This document shows positions 7,594 to 16,300 of a stretch of DNA of 64,000 nucleotides, one piece after another; the first letter of the stretch is position 1; every line of letters begins with the position of its first letter. A program made the translations under genes and the position numbers. The DNA lies in contig NZ_KI783301.1 of the NCBI RefSeq assembly GCF_000510645.1, positions 3,301,788 through 3,365,787 of the forward strand, in the 5' to 3' direction. Below the pieces are notes generated by a model. The model saw nothing but the letters and a program-made list of their open reading frames with translations. It was not told the origin of the DNA and did not search any database. The stretch comes from Thermicanus aegyptius DSM 12793. GTDB lineage: Bacteria; Bacillota; Bacilli; Thermicanales; Thermicanaceae.

Positions 7594-8822
7594 TGTCCCG
7601 CACCCGCCACGATCTTAATCTTTGCCTTATCAGATAAGGAGTACTTCCCTTTGGTAACCACGCGGTCTCCTTCCTTCAATCCTGCTTTCACGATGGAACG
7701 GGCGCTGTCCAATGTCTCTACGGTGACCTCCTGAAGAAGGGCTTCGTCACCCTTTACGATATAGACATAGGTTTTCCCCTCTTTTTCCAAGAGAGCGTCG
7801 TTGGGAACGACGAGATACTCTTGACCAGGGATGGTTAGCCGCGCTTCTCCCGTTAAGCCTGCGGAAAGGAGCTTATCTTCGTTTTTCACCGACACTTCCA
7901 CCGGATAGGTCTTGGTGTTCTGAACAGGCGTAATCCCGATGAAACGAATCGTTCCGTTCACTTTCTTCTGCAAGGAGGGGACCTGAATCACCACCTCCAT
8001 CCCTTTCTGAAGACGAAGGAGGTCCTGCTCCCACACCGTGAAGGTGAAGAGCATCTCGGCACGGTCAATCACCCGGATGAAGGGAGCGGAAGGGCTTACC
8101 ATCTCCCCAACATCTCCATTGATCTCCGCCACTTCCCCGTCGATGGGTGAAGTGATGCGGGCATCGGAAAGATTCCTCAGGGCCGTCTCATAGGCGACCT
8201 GAGCCTGGTTGACGGTGGCTTCCATCGCTTTAAGTCCTGCGTCCCCCTTGGCTGTGGCAAGCTGCTCCTGGGCCAGTTTTAAGGCGCTCTCCGCCTGGCG
8301 GAGGGCATTCTCCGCCTGCTCCCATTCGCTGGTGGATATGGCTCCCGAATCCTTCAGATTCTTCATCCGGTCCGCTTGTTTCTTCGCCTCATTGTAATTT
8401 CTCTCCGCGTTCTGTTGGTTTAGCTCCGCTTGGGTAATCCCTGTCTTATGATTGGCGAGTCCTTGGTTATAGTTGGCCTTGGCGCTGTCTAATTGGGCTT
8501 TCGCTTGTTTTACTTGCTGTTCTACGTCGGAGGTATCCAACGTTGCCAATATTTGCCCCGCCTTAACCTCCTCCCCTTTTTCTACCGAAAGCGTCAGAAG
8601 CTTACCCGCAAATTTTGGTAGAATCGTATAGTCCTTGATGGGCGTAAAACTTCCGGTATAATTTTTTCCGGTTCCCGTCTTCTCCTTACTCACGATAACC
8701 ACCTCTACGGGGATGGATGGCGGTTCATCCTGTGTATCGGTGGTGGGGGCTGTCGGGGAACAGCCAACAATTGAAACCACCATAAACAAGGTAAAAATCG
8801 CAAAATTAATTTTTTTTTGCAT
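7590..8822 (-). CDS. RND membrane-fusion (adaptor) lipoprotein
   Basis: The 410-residue product is a HlyD/AcrA-type adaptor. It starts at ATG 8822, with GGAGGGAG 5-6 bases upstream. A lipoprotein signal ends in SIVGC, with the lipid-modified Cys at about residue 21. Next come a barrel-sandwich biotinyl-lipoyl half (KFAGKLLTLSVEKGEEVKAGQILATLD), a long helical hairpin rich in Ala, Glu and Gln (about 85-205), the second lipoyl half (ITSPIDGEVAEINGDVGEMV), a beta-barrel and a membrane-proximal domain (VVTKGKYSLSDKAKIKI). In Gram-negative bacteria such proteins bridge pump and outer-membrane duct. Here it would sit on the outer face of the membrane as a lipoprotein. It is followed by the RND gene with a 4-base overlap, and preceded by a promoter flanked by inverted repeats. 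Confidence 0.92.
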   Translation of the reverse strand: MQKKINFAIFTLFMVVSIVGCSPTAPTTDTQDEPPSIPVEVVIVSKEKTGTGKNYTGSFTPIKDYTILPKFAGKLLTLSVEKGEEVKAGQILATLDTSDVEQQVKQAKAQLDSAKANYNQGLANHKTGITQAELNQQNAERNYNEAKKQADRMKNLKDSGAISTSEWEQAENALRQAESALKLAQEQLATAKGDAGLKAMEATVNQAQVAYETALRNLSDARITSPIDGEVAEINGDVGEMVSPSAPFIRVIDRAEMLFTFTVWEQDLLRLQKGMEVVIQVPSLQKKVNGTIRFIGITPVQNTKTYPVEVSVKNEDKLLSAGLTGEARLTIPGQEYLVVPNDALLEKEGKTYVYIVKGDEALLQEVTVETLDSARSIVKAGLKEGDRVVTKGKYSLSDKAKIKIVAGAGQ

Positions 8823-8847
8823 TATCTCCCTCCTATTTCTTTTCAAG

Positions 8848-8904
8848 ATACATACCTTTTTAATAATTTAATAAGTCAAGCCCTTAAAAATCGTTCGTAT
8901 GTAT
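8848..8904 (-). promoter_or_regulatory. Promoter of the MFP-RND operon with flanking operator half-sites
   Basis: On the minus strand TTGACT (8874-8879) and GTATGT (8850-8855) are 18 bases apart, about 28 bases before the MFP start. The octamer ATACATAC (plus strand 8848-8855) overlaps the -10, and its inverted partner GTATGTAT (8897-8904) lies just upstream of the -35. The pair could bind a TetR-type or other dimeric repressor. No regulator gene is present nearby. Confidence 0.45.
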
Positions 8905-8965
8905 GATTCTTTCTGTTCAACGCTCTTTTTCTAATCGTTTGATTTTAACTACCTATACTTCATTT

Positions 8966-10138
8966 TTAATAAAGAATTGTTCCCACTGTATTTCCCAAGC
9001 GTGAATAAGCGATCCAAACTTGGTAAATTTGATTTGTTTCATCCACTTGAGCTTGGGTAAGTTCCAAACGGGCATCAAGAAGGTCCTGAAGGGGGACAAG
9101 ACCGTTTTCGTAGCGGACCTCCATCAATTTGTAAGCTTCTTCCGAACGAGCCACCCGCTCTTTGGAAATTTTCATCTGAAGTAATGCGTTCTGGTAAAAG
9201 GTATAGCTCTGTGAAACTTGTAATGTAATGGCTTTTTGGCTCTTTTCTACTTCTAATTTTGCTTTTTCCGCTTCTAACTCTTTCTCTTTTTTGGCCTTTT
9301 CTCCTCCATCATAGAAATTGTAATAATATTTCTGATAAGTTTGTGATATCTTTTCTGCGAAGGACTCATCAGAGAGCAAGATTTGGTGGTCAATTCGCTT
9401 CTGAAGTGCGGTTTTGACCAAATCCGAGAGGGTTGTAGTTAGTATCGGGAGATCTTTTTCGAATTCCACCACATTTACCGGTTCACTTAGGGAATTTCCG
9501 ATACGTGAATTGAATGCCATCGCATTTAGAGAAAGGTTTGTCTTTGCTTGCTCCAACTGGATCTCTAGCTCCTTTACCTTAGACTCTGCTTGAAGGAGAG
9601 AATATTTCGATTCTACTCCTGCTTCCATTGAGCGGCGGGCCATATCCAGTCGATTTTTTGCGTTCTCATAGGCTTGCTGAACCACATCCAGCTGGTGTTT
9701 TGCGTTTAAATAATCAAAATAAGCCGTTTCTGTTTCTAGTTTTATCTCTAATTTCTTAAATTCTTTCTTTTGATCCATCATTTCCAATGAATGTAACAGC
9801 TTTTCTCCCTGGTACTTCATCTCATACAGTTCTGCCCGAATCTCCCCTTTCGCTTTAGGATTCATGGGATTTGCATGTTGTTCGTTCACCATCTCCTCAA
9901 TCTCAACATCTAATTTCCTTCCCATGTCCATCATTTTTTCATTTGCAGATTTGTATAACTCTTTATCCAGGTCCATTTCTTTTAAATCCGGATCATTTAT
10001 GATGGCCTGTTGAATCGCCTGTTCGAGAGTAATAGGCTCCCAATCTTTTTCTTCTCCATATGAAAAAAAAGGTTGCATAACGAGAACTGAAATAATGAAC
10101 CCTAGAAGAGCCAATTTATTAAATAAAGACCGATTCAT
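8966..10138 (-). CDS. TolC-like outer-membrane-efflux-family protein
   Basis: The 390-residue product has a signal peptide (MNRSLFNKLALLGFIISVLVMQPFFSYG) followed by a mostly helical body. Two TolC-type repeats are visible. The first begins ITLEQAIQQAIINDPDLKEMDLD, followed by a long coiled coil and SMEAGVESKYSLLQAESKVKELEIQLEQAKTNL. The second ends SYTFYQNALLQMKISKERVARSEEAYKLMEVRYENGLVPLQDLLDARLELTQAQ. It is somewhat shorter than E. coli TolC, and the strands that would form a beta barrel are hard to see. In a one-membrane cell it cannot be a classical outer-membrane duct. It may be a periplasm-like spacer or wall-spanning helper for the RND pump. It precedes the MFP and RND genes on the same strand but is separated from them by a promoter. 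Confidence 0.82.
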   Translation of the reverse strand: MNRSLFNKLALLGFIISVLVMQPFFSYGEEKDWEPITLEQAIQQAIINDPDLKEMDLDKELYKSANEKMMDMGRKLDVEIEEMVNEQHANPMNPKAKGEIRAELYEMKYQGEKLLHSLEMMDQKKEFKKLEIKLETETAYFDYLNAKHQLDVVQQAYENAKNRLDMARRSMEAGVESKYSLLQAESKVKELEIQLEQAKTNLSLNAMAFNSRIGNSLSEPVNVVEFEKDLPILTTTLSDLVKTALQKRIDHQILLSDESFAEKISQTYQKYYYNFYDGGEKAKKEKELEAEKAKLEVEKSQKAITLQVSQSYTFYQNALLQMKISKERVARSEEAYKLMEVRYENGLVPLQDLLDARLELTQAQVDETNQIYQVWIAYSRLGNTVGTILY

Positions 10139-10261
10139 CGTAAGCCCCCTCCATTACCTTAAAAAAGTCTCGCTTTCATCAATATATCAATAAGTATACA
10201 GAGAAGCGCAGGGAGGAAAATCAGTCTCAAGGCGGATAAAATGAAAAACATGAGAAATCAT

Positions 10262-10292
10262 AAAAAAAGTGGGGCATCCGAAGATACCCCAC
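10262..10292 (-). terminator. Terminator of the S-layer gene
   Basis: On the minus strand a GTGGGG...CCCCAC stem (10269-10274 with 10287-10292) with a 12-base loop is followed by seven T residues. It lies 28 bases past the S-layer gene stop and separates that gene from tolC. Confidence 0.85.
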
Positions 10293-10319
10293 ATTTGGCT
10301 TCATGCTATCATTCTACGG

Positions 10320-12914
10320 CTACTCGGTAATCACAATCACGTCTGCAACAAACGTTGCCCCATCTGCACTTAAAGCAGCCTTTGATGCATAATTAGTATC
10401 TTTATATGTTGTGCTGCTGTAAATCTTTAAGGTTTGACCCTTTGCTAGATCGCCGATCGAAGATAGCACCACATCGTCACCTGTTGCATCATAAACGACA
10501 GTGTCATCGGTCACGACTACGGTAAATTCAACTTTCACGTTATTTTCATCATAGAAGCGAACCGTCAACACATTGCCGTTTTTGGAAACTACATAAGGTG
10601 TAGCGCTCAGTAAATTACCATTGGCGTCAGTACCATAGTTCTTACCGAGGTAATTCAATTCGTGAACTGAAACGAAATCTGTTCCGTCGGTCGTGTACTC
10701 AACGACGTCTCCACCGATCACATTTTTCCCTTGATATACGTCATCAAGGACAGATCCTTTATAGTTCTTTGTCGCACCGCTGGAATCCAGCAAGCTGAGG
10801 TAGATATCACTGCTCTTATACCGGCTCAGTACATAGGCATAGCTACTATTCGATGCAATTTGGCTATTCACAAGAATAACCTTAGCGAAGCCACCTGACG
10901 AATAAATATAACCGGAATAGCTTCCAGATGCATTGAGCAGTTGGTCTCTTGTAGCGGCAACATAATCACCGGGGGCAGCCAGACCGAGAATTACGGTGTT
11001 GTCATCGACGATAATACCGTTTACGGTGCTTGCCTTTTTGTTGATGTTGAGAGCAGAGAAAGTGAAGTTGTCTGCGAGGAGCTGGATCTTGCTGATATTA
11101 CCGTTATCATCCAAGCTGTAGGTGATAAGATCCCCAGCGGATAATTTACTGTAAATGTCACTCAAATCTTGGTTATAGCTATTGGTTACACTTACAGTTG
11201 TCGTGGGTGTTACCGTCTTATCTTCAACCGTCAGCTTCTTAGCCAGATCCAATACTTTCTCTTTGCCGTCGCGGTCTGAAATTTCTACAACTGTGGCATT
11301 ATAAAGGTCATATTTCTGGCTACCAAGAATTACAGCATAGTTTGTTGAGGTGGTGGTGCCGCTATTCGTCTTAATTCCGGCAACCTTTCCGTCCTTGTCA
11401 AGGAACAAGGTTACATTCTTGTCAACAAAGTTGCCCAATTCGTCTACTAGCAAATTGTCTCCATTATCTACGTCGATCGGCGTATTCTTGTTAAGCAAAT
11501 ATTTCTTACCGTCTACATAGATGGATTGTTTGCCGTATCCATCTCCTGAAGTAACAAAACGTTCAAACGTTCCGGTTACAGGATTGGATGTCGCGTAGAG
11601 AACAAGTTCCTTTTTATCAGCAGAAGTATAGTACTGAACCACATCATCTTTCTGGAGATCCGTAAATTTGGCTTCTTCTCCATTACGGATAATGGTTACT
11701 TGGTCATAATCATCAACACTAATTGTTGGTGAATCGGTAAGAATAAGTTTGTTGTTCTTGGTGTCTACTTCGGAAACAACTTCTGGACCTTGGTAATTTT
11801 CACCAATCACAGCCTGAACCTTCCCGTTGCTGTTAAGGATGAGGGTAACGGAACTTCCTTCCAGGTTATCATCGGAAACCTTCAAGTTTCCAAGAGCAGC
11901 AGCTACCCTGTTAAGGAAAACATAATACGAACTATCAAGTTTGTATTCCGTACCATCAACCTCAATAGTCCCTGTTCCAATGTTCGTGACTTTCCCCGTC
12001 ACTACCTGATCGGCGGTGGTTACATCTTGTGTGTAGAAGACTTTGCCGTTGGAGTTGCTATAGATTTTAACAGAATGCCCCAGCTTGGATAGGTCAACCT
12101 TAAAATTGCTGTCCAGAGAATAGGTTGATACCCAACCACCATAGGCGGCTTCGGTAACAGTAATCTTGTCACTTGGTGCACCAAACATGCCCGGTACTCG
12201 GGTTAAGATTACTCCCTCGCTAACATCCCTGGATGGAATTACCGTTACCCCAAGGTTGTCGGTAAGAAGGGTTTTATCTGTTTGTCCGTAAACCAATTCG
12301 CCCTTATTGTTGGTTGAAATTAATCCCCACTTGTAGATGTCCAATGCATTATCCGCCAAGAGGGCAACTTGGGCCCGGGTAGCAGCACTGGTAGCTGTGA
12401 CTGTCACTCCTTTAGTGAGGGACAAATCATAGGCTTTTACAACATAATTTGCCGGCCAAGAACCGGTAACAGTGGCATCGTACCCAAGGGCACGGATTAA
12501 AACCGCCAAAACTTCAGCCTGGCTTACATTCCTGTCCGGCTTAAAGGTTCCATCCGTATACCCTTTAAAGAGGTTTTGATCTACCCCTACATTAATGTAG
12601 CCGGATGCCCAGTTATCCGCTTTAACATCTTTAAATTTGGTGTTAGCCACAGACATCTTAGCTGCGTCGCTCAAGCCAAGAACAGCTACGACAATCTTCG
12701 AAAACTCCGCACGGGTAATAGGCTGATCCGGTCTAAAGGTGCCGTCCGGATACCCGTTCAATACGCCGAGAACGGAGAGACGTTCAACAGCATTGGAGAG
12801 TTTCGTATCATTTACATCAGTGTATTTCCCTTGTTCTGCCGCGAAGGCAAAAGCCGGCACGAGCATGGTGAAGACAAGGGCAAACACAAGCAAAGAAGAT
12901 AATTTCTTCTTCAT
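10320..12914 (-). CDS. Major S-layer-type protein with N-terminal SLH repeats
   Basis: From the ATG at 12914 the product has 864 residues. A typical signal peptide (MKKKLSSLLVFALVFTMLVP, then AFAFAA) leads into SLH repeats: YTDVNDTKLSNAVERLSVLG...GYPDGTFRPDQPITRAEF (about 28-75), FKDVKADNWASGYINV...GYTDGTFKPDRNVSQAEV (about 90-140) and a degenerate third copy to about 210. The rest is a long, Thr/Ser/Asp/Val-rich beta-type region with no enzyme motif, as in structural S-layer proteins. A second, in-frame ATG at 12983 also has a very good ribosome binding site and would add 23 residues. It has its own promoter, hairpin-bearing leader and terminator, so it is a single-gene unit and probably highly expressed. 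That it is the main lattice protein is inference. Confidence 0.88.
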   Translation of the reverse strand: MKKKLSSLLVFALVFTMLVPAFAFAAEQGKYTDVNDTKLSNAVERLSVLGVLNGYPDGTFRPDQPITRAEFSKIVVAVLGLSDAAKMSVANTKFKDVKADNWASGYINVGVDQNLFKGYTDGTFKPDRNVSQAEVLAVLIRALGYDATVTGSWPANYVVKAYDLSLTKGVTVTATSAATRAQVALLADNALDIYKWGLISTNNKGELVYGQTDKTLLTDNLGVTVIPSRDVSEGVILTRVPGMFGAPSDKITVTEAAYGGWVSTYSLDSNFKVDLSKLGHSVKIYSNSNGKVFYTQDVTTADQVVTGKVTNIGTGTIEVDGTEYKLDSSYYVFLNRVAAALGNLKVSDDNLEGSSVTLILNSNGKVQAVIGENYQGPEVVSEVDTKNNKLILTDSPTISVDDYDQVTIIRNGEEAKFTDLQKDDVVQYYTSADKKELVLYATSNPVTGTFERFVTSGDGYGKQSIYVDGKKYLLNKNTPIDVDNGDNLLVDELGNFVDKNVTLFLDKDGKVAGIKTNSGTTTSTNYAVILGSQKYDLYNATVVEISDRDGKEKVLDLAKKLTVEDKTVTPTTTVSVTNSYNQDLSDIYSKLSAGDLITYSLDDNGNISKIQLLADNFTFSALNINKKASTVNGIIVDDNTVILGLAAPGDYVAATRDQLLNASGSYSGYIYSSGGFAKVILVNSQIASNSSYAYVLSRYKSSDIYLSLLDSSGATKNYKGSVLDDVYQGKNVIGGDVVEYTTDGTDFVSVHELNYLGKNYGTDANGNLLSATPYVVSKNGNVLTVRFYDENNVKVEFTVVVTDDTVVYDATGDDVVLSSIGDLAKGQTLKIYSSTTYKDTNYASKAALSADGATFVADVIVITE

Positions 12915-12983
12915 AGACTTCTTTTCTCCTCCTCTAACACGTTTCGTTTGTTTTAAAGAATAGTAATGGCTCTGTTCTCGCAT
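12915..12983 (-). other. Upstream in-frame translation start of the S-layer gene
   Basis: An ATG at 12983 is preceded by GAGGGGGTGA (12991-13000) at 7 bases, and reads 23 codons (MREQSHYYSLKQTKR then VRGGEKKS) straight into the ATG at 12914. The second ATG has its own AGGAGGAG about 11 bases upstream, inside the 23-codon segment. The long form would have an extended basic n-region before the same signal peptide. Tandem in-frame starts of this kind are known from the cell-wall protein operon of Brevibacillus (B. brevis 47). Confidence 0.65.
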
Positions 12984-13002
12984 TATGTATTCACCCCCTC
13001 TC

Positions 13003-13056
13003 CTGAGATGAGCTCGGATTTTTCTCAGTACCTAAAGGTTTGATGCGATACGCATC
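13003..13056 (-). promoter_or_regulatory. Two leader hairpins of the S-layer mRNA
   Basis: Read on the minus strand, a 6-bp perfect stem with a 3-base loop (GATGCG/CGCATC, 13042-13047 with 13051-13056) starts about 23 bases into the transcript. A second stem (CTGAGA/TCTCAG, 13003-13008 with 13023-13028) sits directly against the first ribosome binding site. The first could protect the mRNA 5' end; the second could modulate use of the upstream start. Confidence 0.5.
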
Positions 13057-13086
13057 ATGGGACAAGCAATGACGGGGTACTCTATC

Positions 13087-13116
13087 ATTATACTAGCAAT
13101 CCCCGTGATTCGTAAA
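13087..13116 (-). promoter_or_regulatory. Sigma-A-type promoter of the S-layer gene
   Basis: Read on the minus strand, a perfect TATAAT (13087-13092) lies 18 bases after TTTACG (13111-13116). The start point would be near 13079, giving a leader of about 96 bases to the first start and 165 to the second. Confidence 0.65.
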
Positions 13117-13261
13117 GAGCAATCTGCGAATCTTCTTATGGTTTGCTTGCCGTCACACTATATTAAACGTACCGGAAGGGAAAAAGTTGCGGTGAAACCA
13201 AAAAATCTTCATAGTTTGCCTATATCAAAATATGGAAAACGATACGGAATAAATAAGATCA

Positions 13262-13291
13262 AGCAGGGAGAAACTCCGTTTCTCCCTGCAT
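13262..13291 (-). terminator. Terminator-like hairpin after the 1324-residue SLH gene
   Basis: A perfect 12-bp stem (GCAGGGAGAAAC, 13263-13274, with 13278-13289) with a 3-base loop lies 57 bases past the stop of the large SLH gene. The minus-strand tail after it is only modestly T-rich, so it may act as a processing or stabilising hairpin as well. Confidence 0.55.
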
Positions 13292-13346
13292 TCATGGGGG
13301 ACCGATACCGGTTATCCTCCTCCAAAAGCAGTGCGCGACCGCCTAC

Positions 13347-16300
13347 TTACGGTTTCGGCAGTTTCTTCATCTGGATCATGACCCGCACCGTGATGACGGC
13401 CATGTCGGCACGGGTGAGGTAAGATTCCGGATAGAAGGAGTAGGTGGGCCTGGCCGCCTTCGGATCATTCGGGGTGCCCACCATCAGCCCCGCCTTGGTG
13501 ACGGCAGCGATGGACTGAAGCGCATAGTAATCCATTTTGTTGGAGTCGGTAAAGGCCTTGCCAAGCTGTTTCAACGCATCCTCCGGCGACTTGGGAAGTT
13601 TCAGGTTCATCGCCCGGGCGATCATCACCGCCGCCTCCTGCCGGGTCAGAGGATCGTCGGGACGGAAATAGCCCGGCTCCTTGCCACGGATGATTCCGGC
13701 GCGGGCCGCCGTTTCCACATATTTATATGCGTAATCCCATTTATCATAAACAGGGCGCACATCGAAGAAGGTAGGTTCCAGCGGATACCTGCCGTAGCTG
13801 TCCGTATAGGGACCGGCGTTGATCGGGAGGTCTAATGCCTTTACGAGAATCGTGGCCATCTCTCCCCGGGTAATGTAGCGGTTCGCCCCAAAGGAGCTGC
13901 CGCTGTAATTGGGCATGATTCCTTTCGCGTAGAGGGTTTCCATGTCGTTTCGGGCATAGGGGTGATAAATCACGTCGGAGAAGGTCTGTCGCGTCTTCAT
14001 CACCATGTAATAGCCGAAACGTTCGAAGGGCACGGTAATGGTCTTCTTCCCCGTATCAACCACTCCGCCGATGTTCTGCCACCCGCTGCCGTCGTTAAAG
14101 AAGACGGTCAAAGTGTTTCCGGTGGCGTTAACGATGTTGGGATCATATTGGAGCGTCAGCGTCCCTCGGTTGCTGGGAACGAGATTATCCTGGTATCGAT
14201 CGTGGAATTCATCCATATAAACCTTAGCATTATTCACAATCCCGAAATCGGAGAAATAAGGATCCCGTCCCATCGGCGCCACCGTATCTCCCCCATCAAT
14301 ATAGAAGAGGTCGCTGGCATAGCTGAAATTGGGATCGAGCTGCAAGCGGGATTCCATCGATAAGCCGTACAGGTTTACCTGTCCCGTGGTCCGATCGGCG
14401 ATCCCGAAATAGAGGGGCACATCGACGAAAATGTCGCTTTGCGGATCCCTCACTTCATCCCCTGCACGGTCCTTGGAAGGGGAGAAGAGGACGGTCCCTT
14501 TCGGGAAGGTAAGGGTGATTTTCTTATCAAAGGGGGAGAACTTCAGATTCTTGCCCAGGACATCCCGGTATTCCGCCCCGTTTACGCTGGAATTGGCGTT
14601 ATAGATCACCACTTCATCCTTATATGTTTGCCCGCCGATTTCCACCGTAAAGGGGACACGGTTAAGTCCCGGCTTCAAGGAAACGGTTGCTTCAAAGACG
14701 TAATAGGTTTTCGGCAGCATGCGGCCCAGATTATCATCGTAGTAAAAATCCGGATTGCTGGTGTTCTGCACACTCGCCTCCGTCTTTCCGAACATCACCT
14801 TGGAGGCATTCTCCGCAAAAAGGCGGATGGGAACGGAATTGGCGTTTACCACGATATAGGGATCGGTTTCTTTCGCCTTGACCGGCGAGATCACTTCCCA
14901 ACCGGATGCGTTTCGTTCAATCTGCACATTATAGCGGGTAACCGTCCCTTGGCTGGTTTCCGCCACGATGGTATAGGTGGTGATTCCCTGCTTTACGAGA
15001 GTGAGAGGGAAGAGGGCAAGGAGAGACTCTGCTTTGGCCGGATCGGTAACCGCATCATCCACTTCCGCCACCAGGTCACCATACTGGGAACTGCTCATGG
15101 AGGCATAGAAAGGATTGCCTGTGGACGTGGACGGGAAATTGCGGTTAATAAAGAAACTCTCCAGGTCGCTGTTTAAAGCCACTTCCTGTTTCGCGCTCTT
15201 GTACTCGTTCGACTCCACCAGTTCCCAACGTTTATCCGTCACATCATCATAGAGATAGTCGATGATCCGTTTTCCGTTTTTCTCCACATAGACCTTGGTC
15301 GCATTCTTCACTTTAAATTGGAAGCTGCGGAGGAATAAGGCCGTGGTCCGGTAGGAGGGATCGGCGGCCCCCTTCACCAATTCGTTCACCTTGCCGTTTA
15401 GCTCCGTCTCCAATTTTACATCGTAGATCTCGGGGAGTTGGGCGGTGAAATAAATGATCGTATAAGTAAAGGTCACCTGGGGAGCATCGGTCAGGGTGAT
15501 CCTTAACCGGTTGTTGCCCGTGGCCATTTTTTCTTTAAGCAGCGTATCCGGGATCGTAAAGGTATTGTTGCTCGCGTCCACGGTAATTCGAGAATCGGAA
15601 GTGAGATTTTGCCCGTTCAGTTCCACCCCGATATTCGATTTATCCGCCTTAAGGATGTAATTGAAAACTTTGCCCGTCAGGGTTTTTAGCTGATCGGAGC
15701 TTCGGATCTCCGTGCCGTCTTCGAAGATTTTCGTATCGGTCCCATCCAAATAGGTAAGCTGCACATAAGGGGTGATTTCCACCCGCAGGAGATAGGTGAC
15801 CGATACGGGAGGAATGGTGTCGTTCGGGTCATCGTACTGAACCGTCAACCTACCGCTTCCTGTAGGCAGTTTACTCAATGTCAGGAGAAAAGAACTCAAC
15901 TTCTGATTTACATCTTCCGATCTCAGATCGCTTAAAGAGTAATCCGTCCCCTCAGTAAGGGCAGTTCCATTATAAGAGACGGAGAGATTCCCTGTAATCG
16001 GAAGATTGTTCGCATCCCCCATATTAAAGGTATAGACCCTTAAGGAAAGGGGAAACGCGGAAACGGGGTTTTCCCCTTGGTCCGACAGGGGAGAGCCGCT
16101 CTGGGTGTTGATCAGGCTGCCGAAGCGGGGCCTGTCCTTGTTGACGTAGGTAAAGGAATAGGGATAATTCTTCACCTCCACCGTCTGGGGTGACCCGTTC
16201 ACCAAATAGGTGTAGAAAAGTTTTAGGGTATAGGTTTTCCCATGACTGAAGGAGAGCGTCTGGGGAATCTGGGCCGTCAGGGTATATTGGCTAAAACCGG

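Larger units (their letters stand above)
12984..13346 (-). other. Leader and promoter region of the S-layer gene
   Basis: This roughly 360-base stretch has no gene on either strand that can be supported. It holds the S-layer promoter (13087-13116), a leader of about 96 bases with two hairpins, a possible second upstream -10 (TATAGT on the minus strand near 13162) and the terminator-like hairpin of the next gene (13263-13289). Confidence 0.6.

Noticed and set aside
14439-15176. 245-codon plus-strand open frame
   Set aside because: Antisense to the large SLH gene; composition is His/Ile-rich and no motif is seen.
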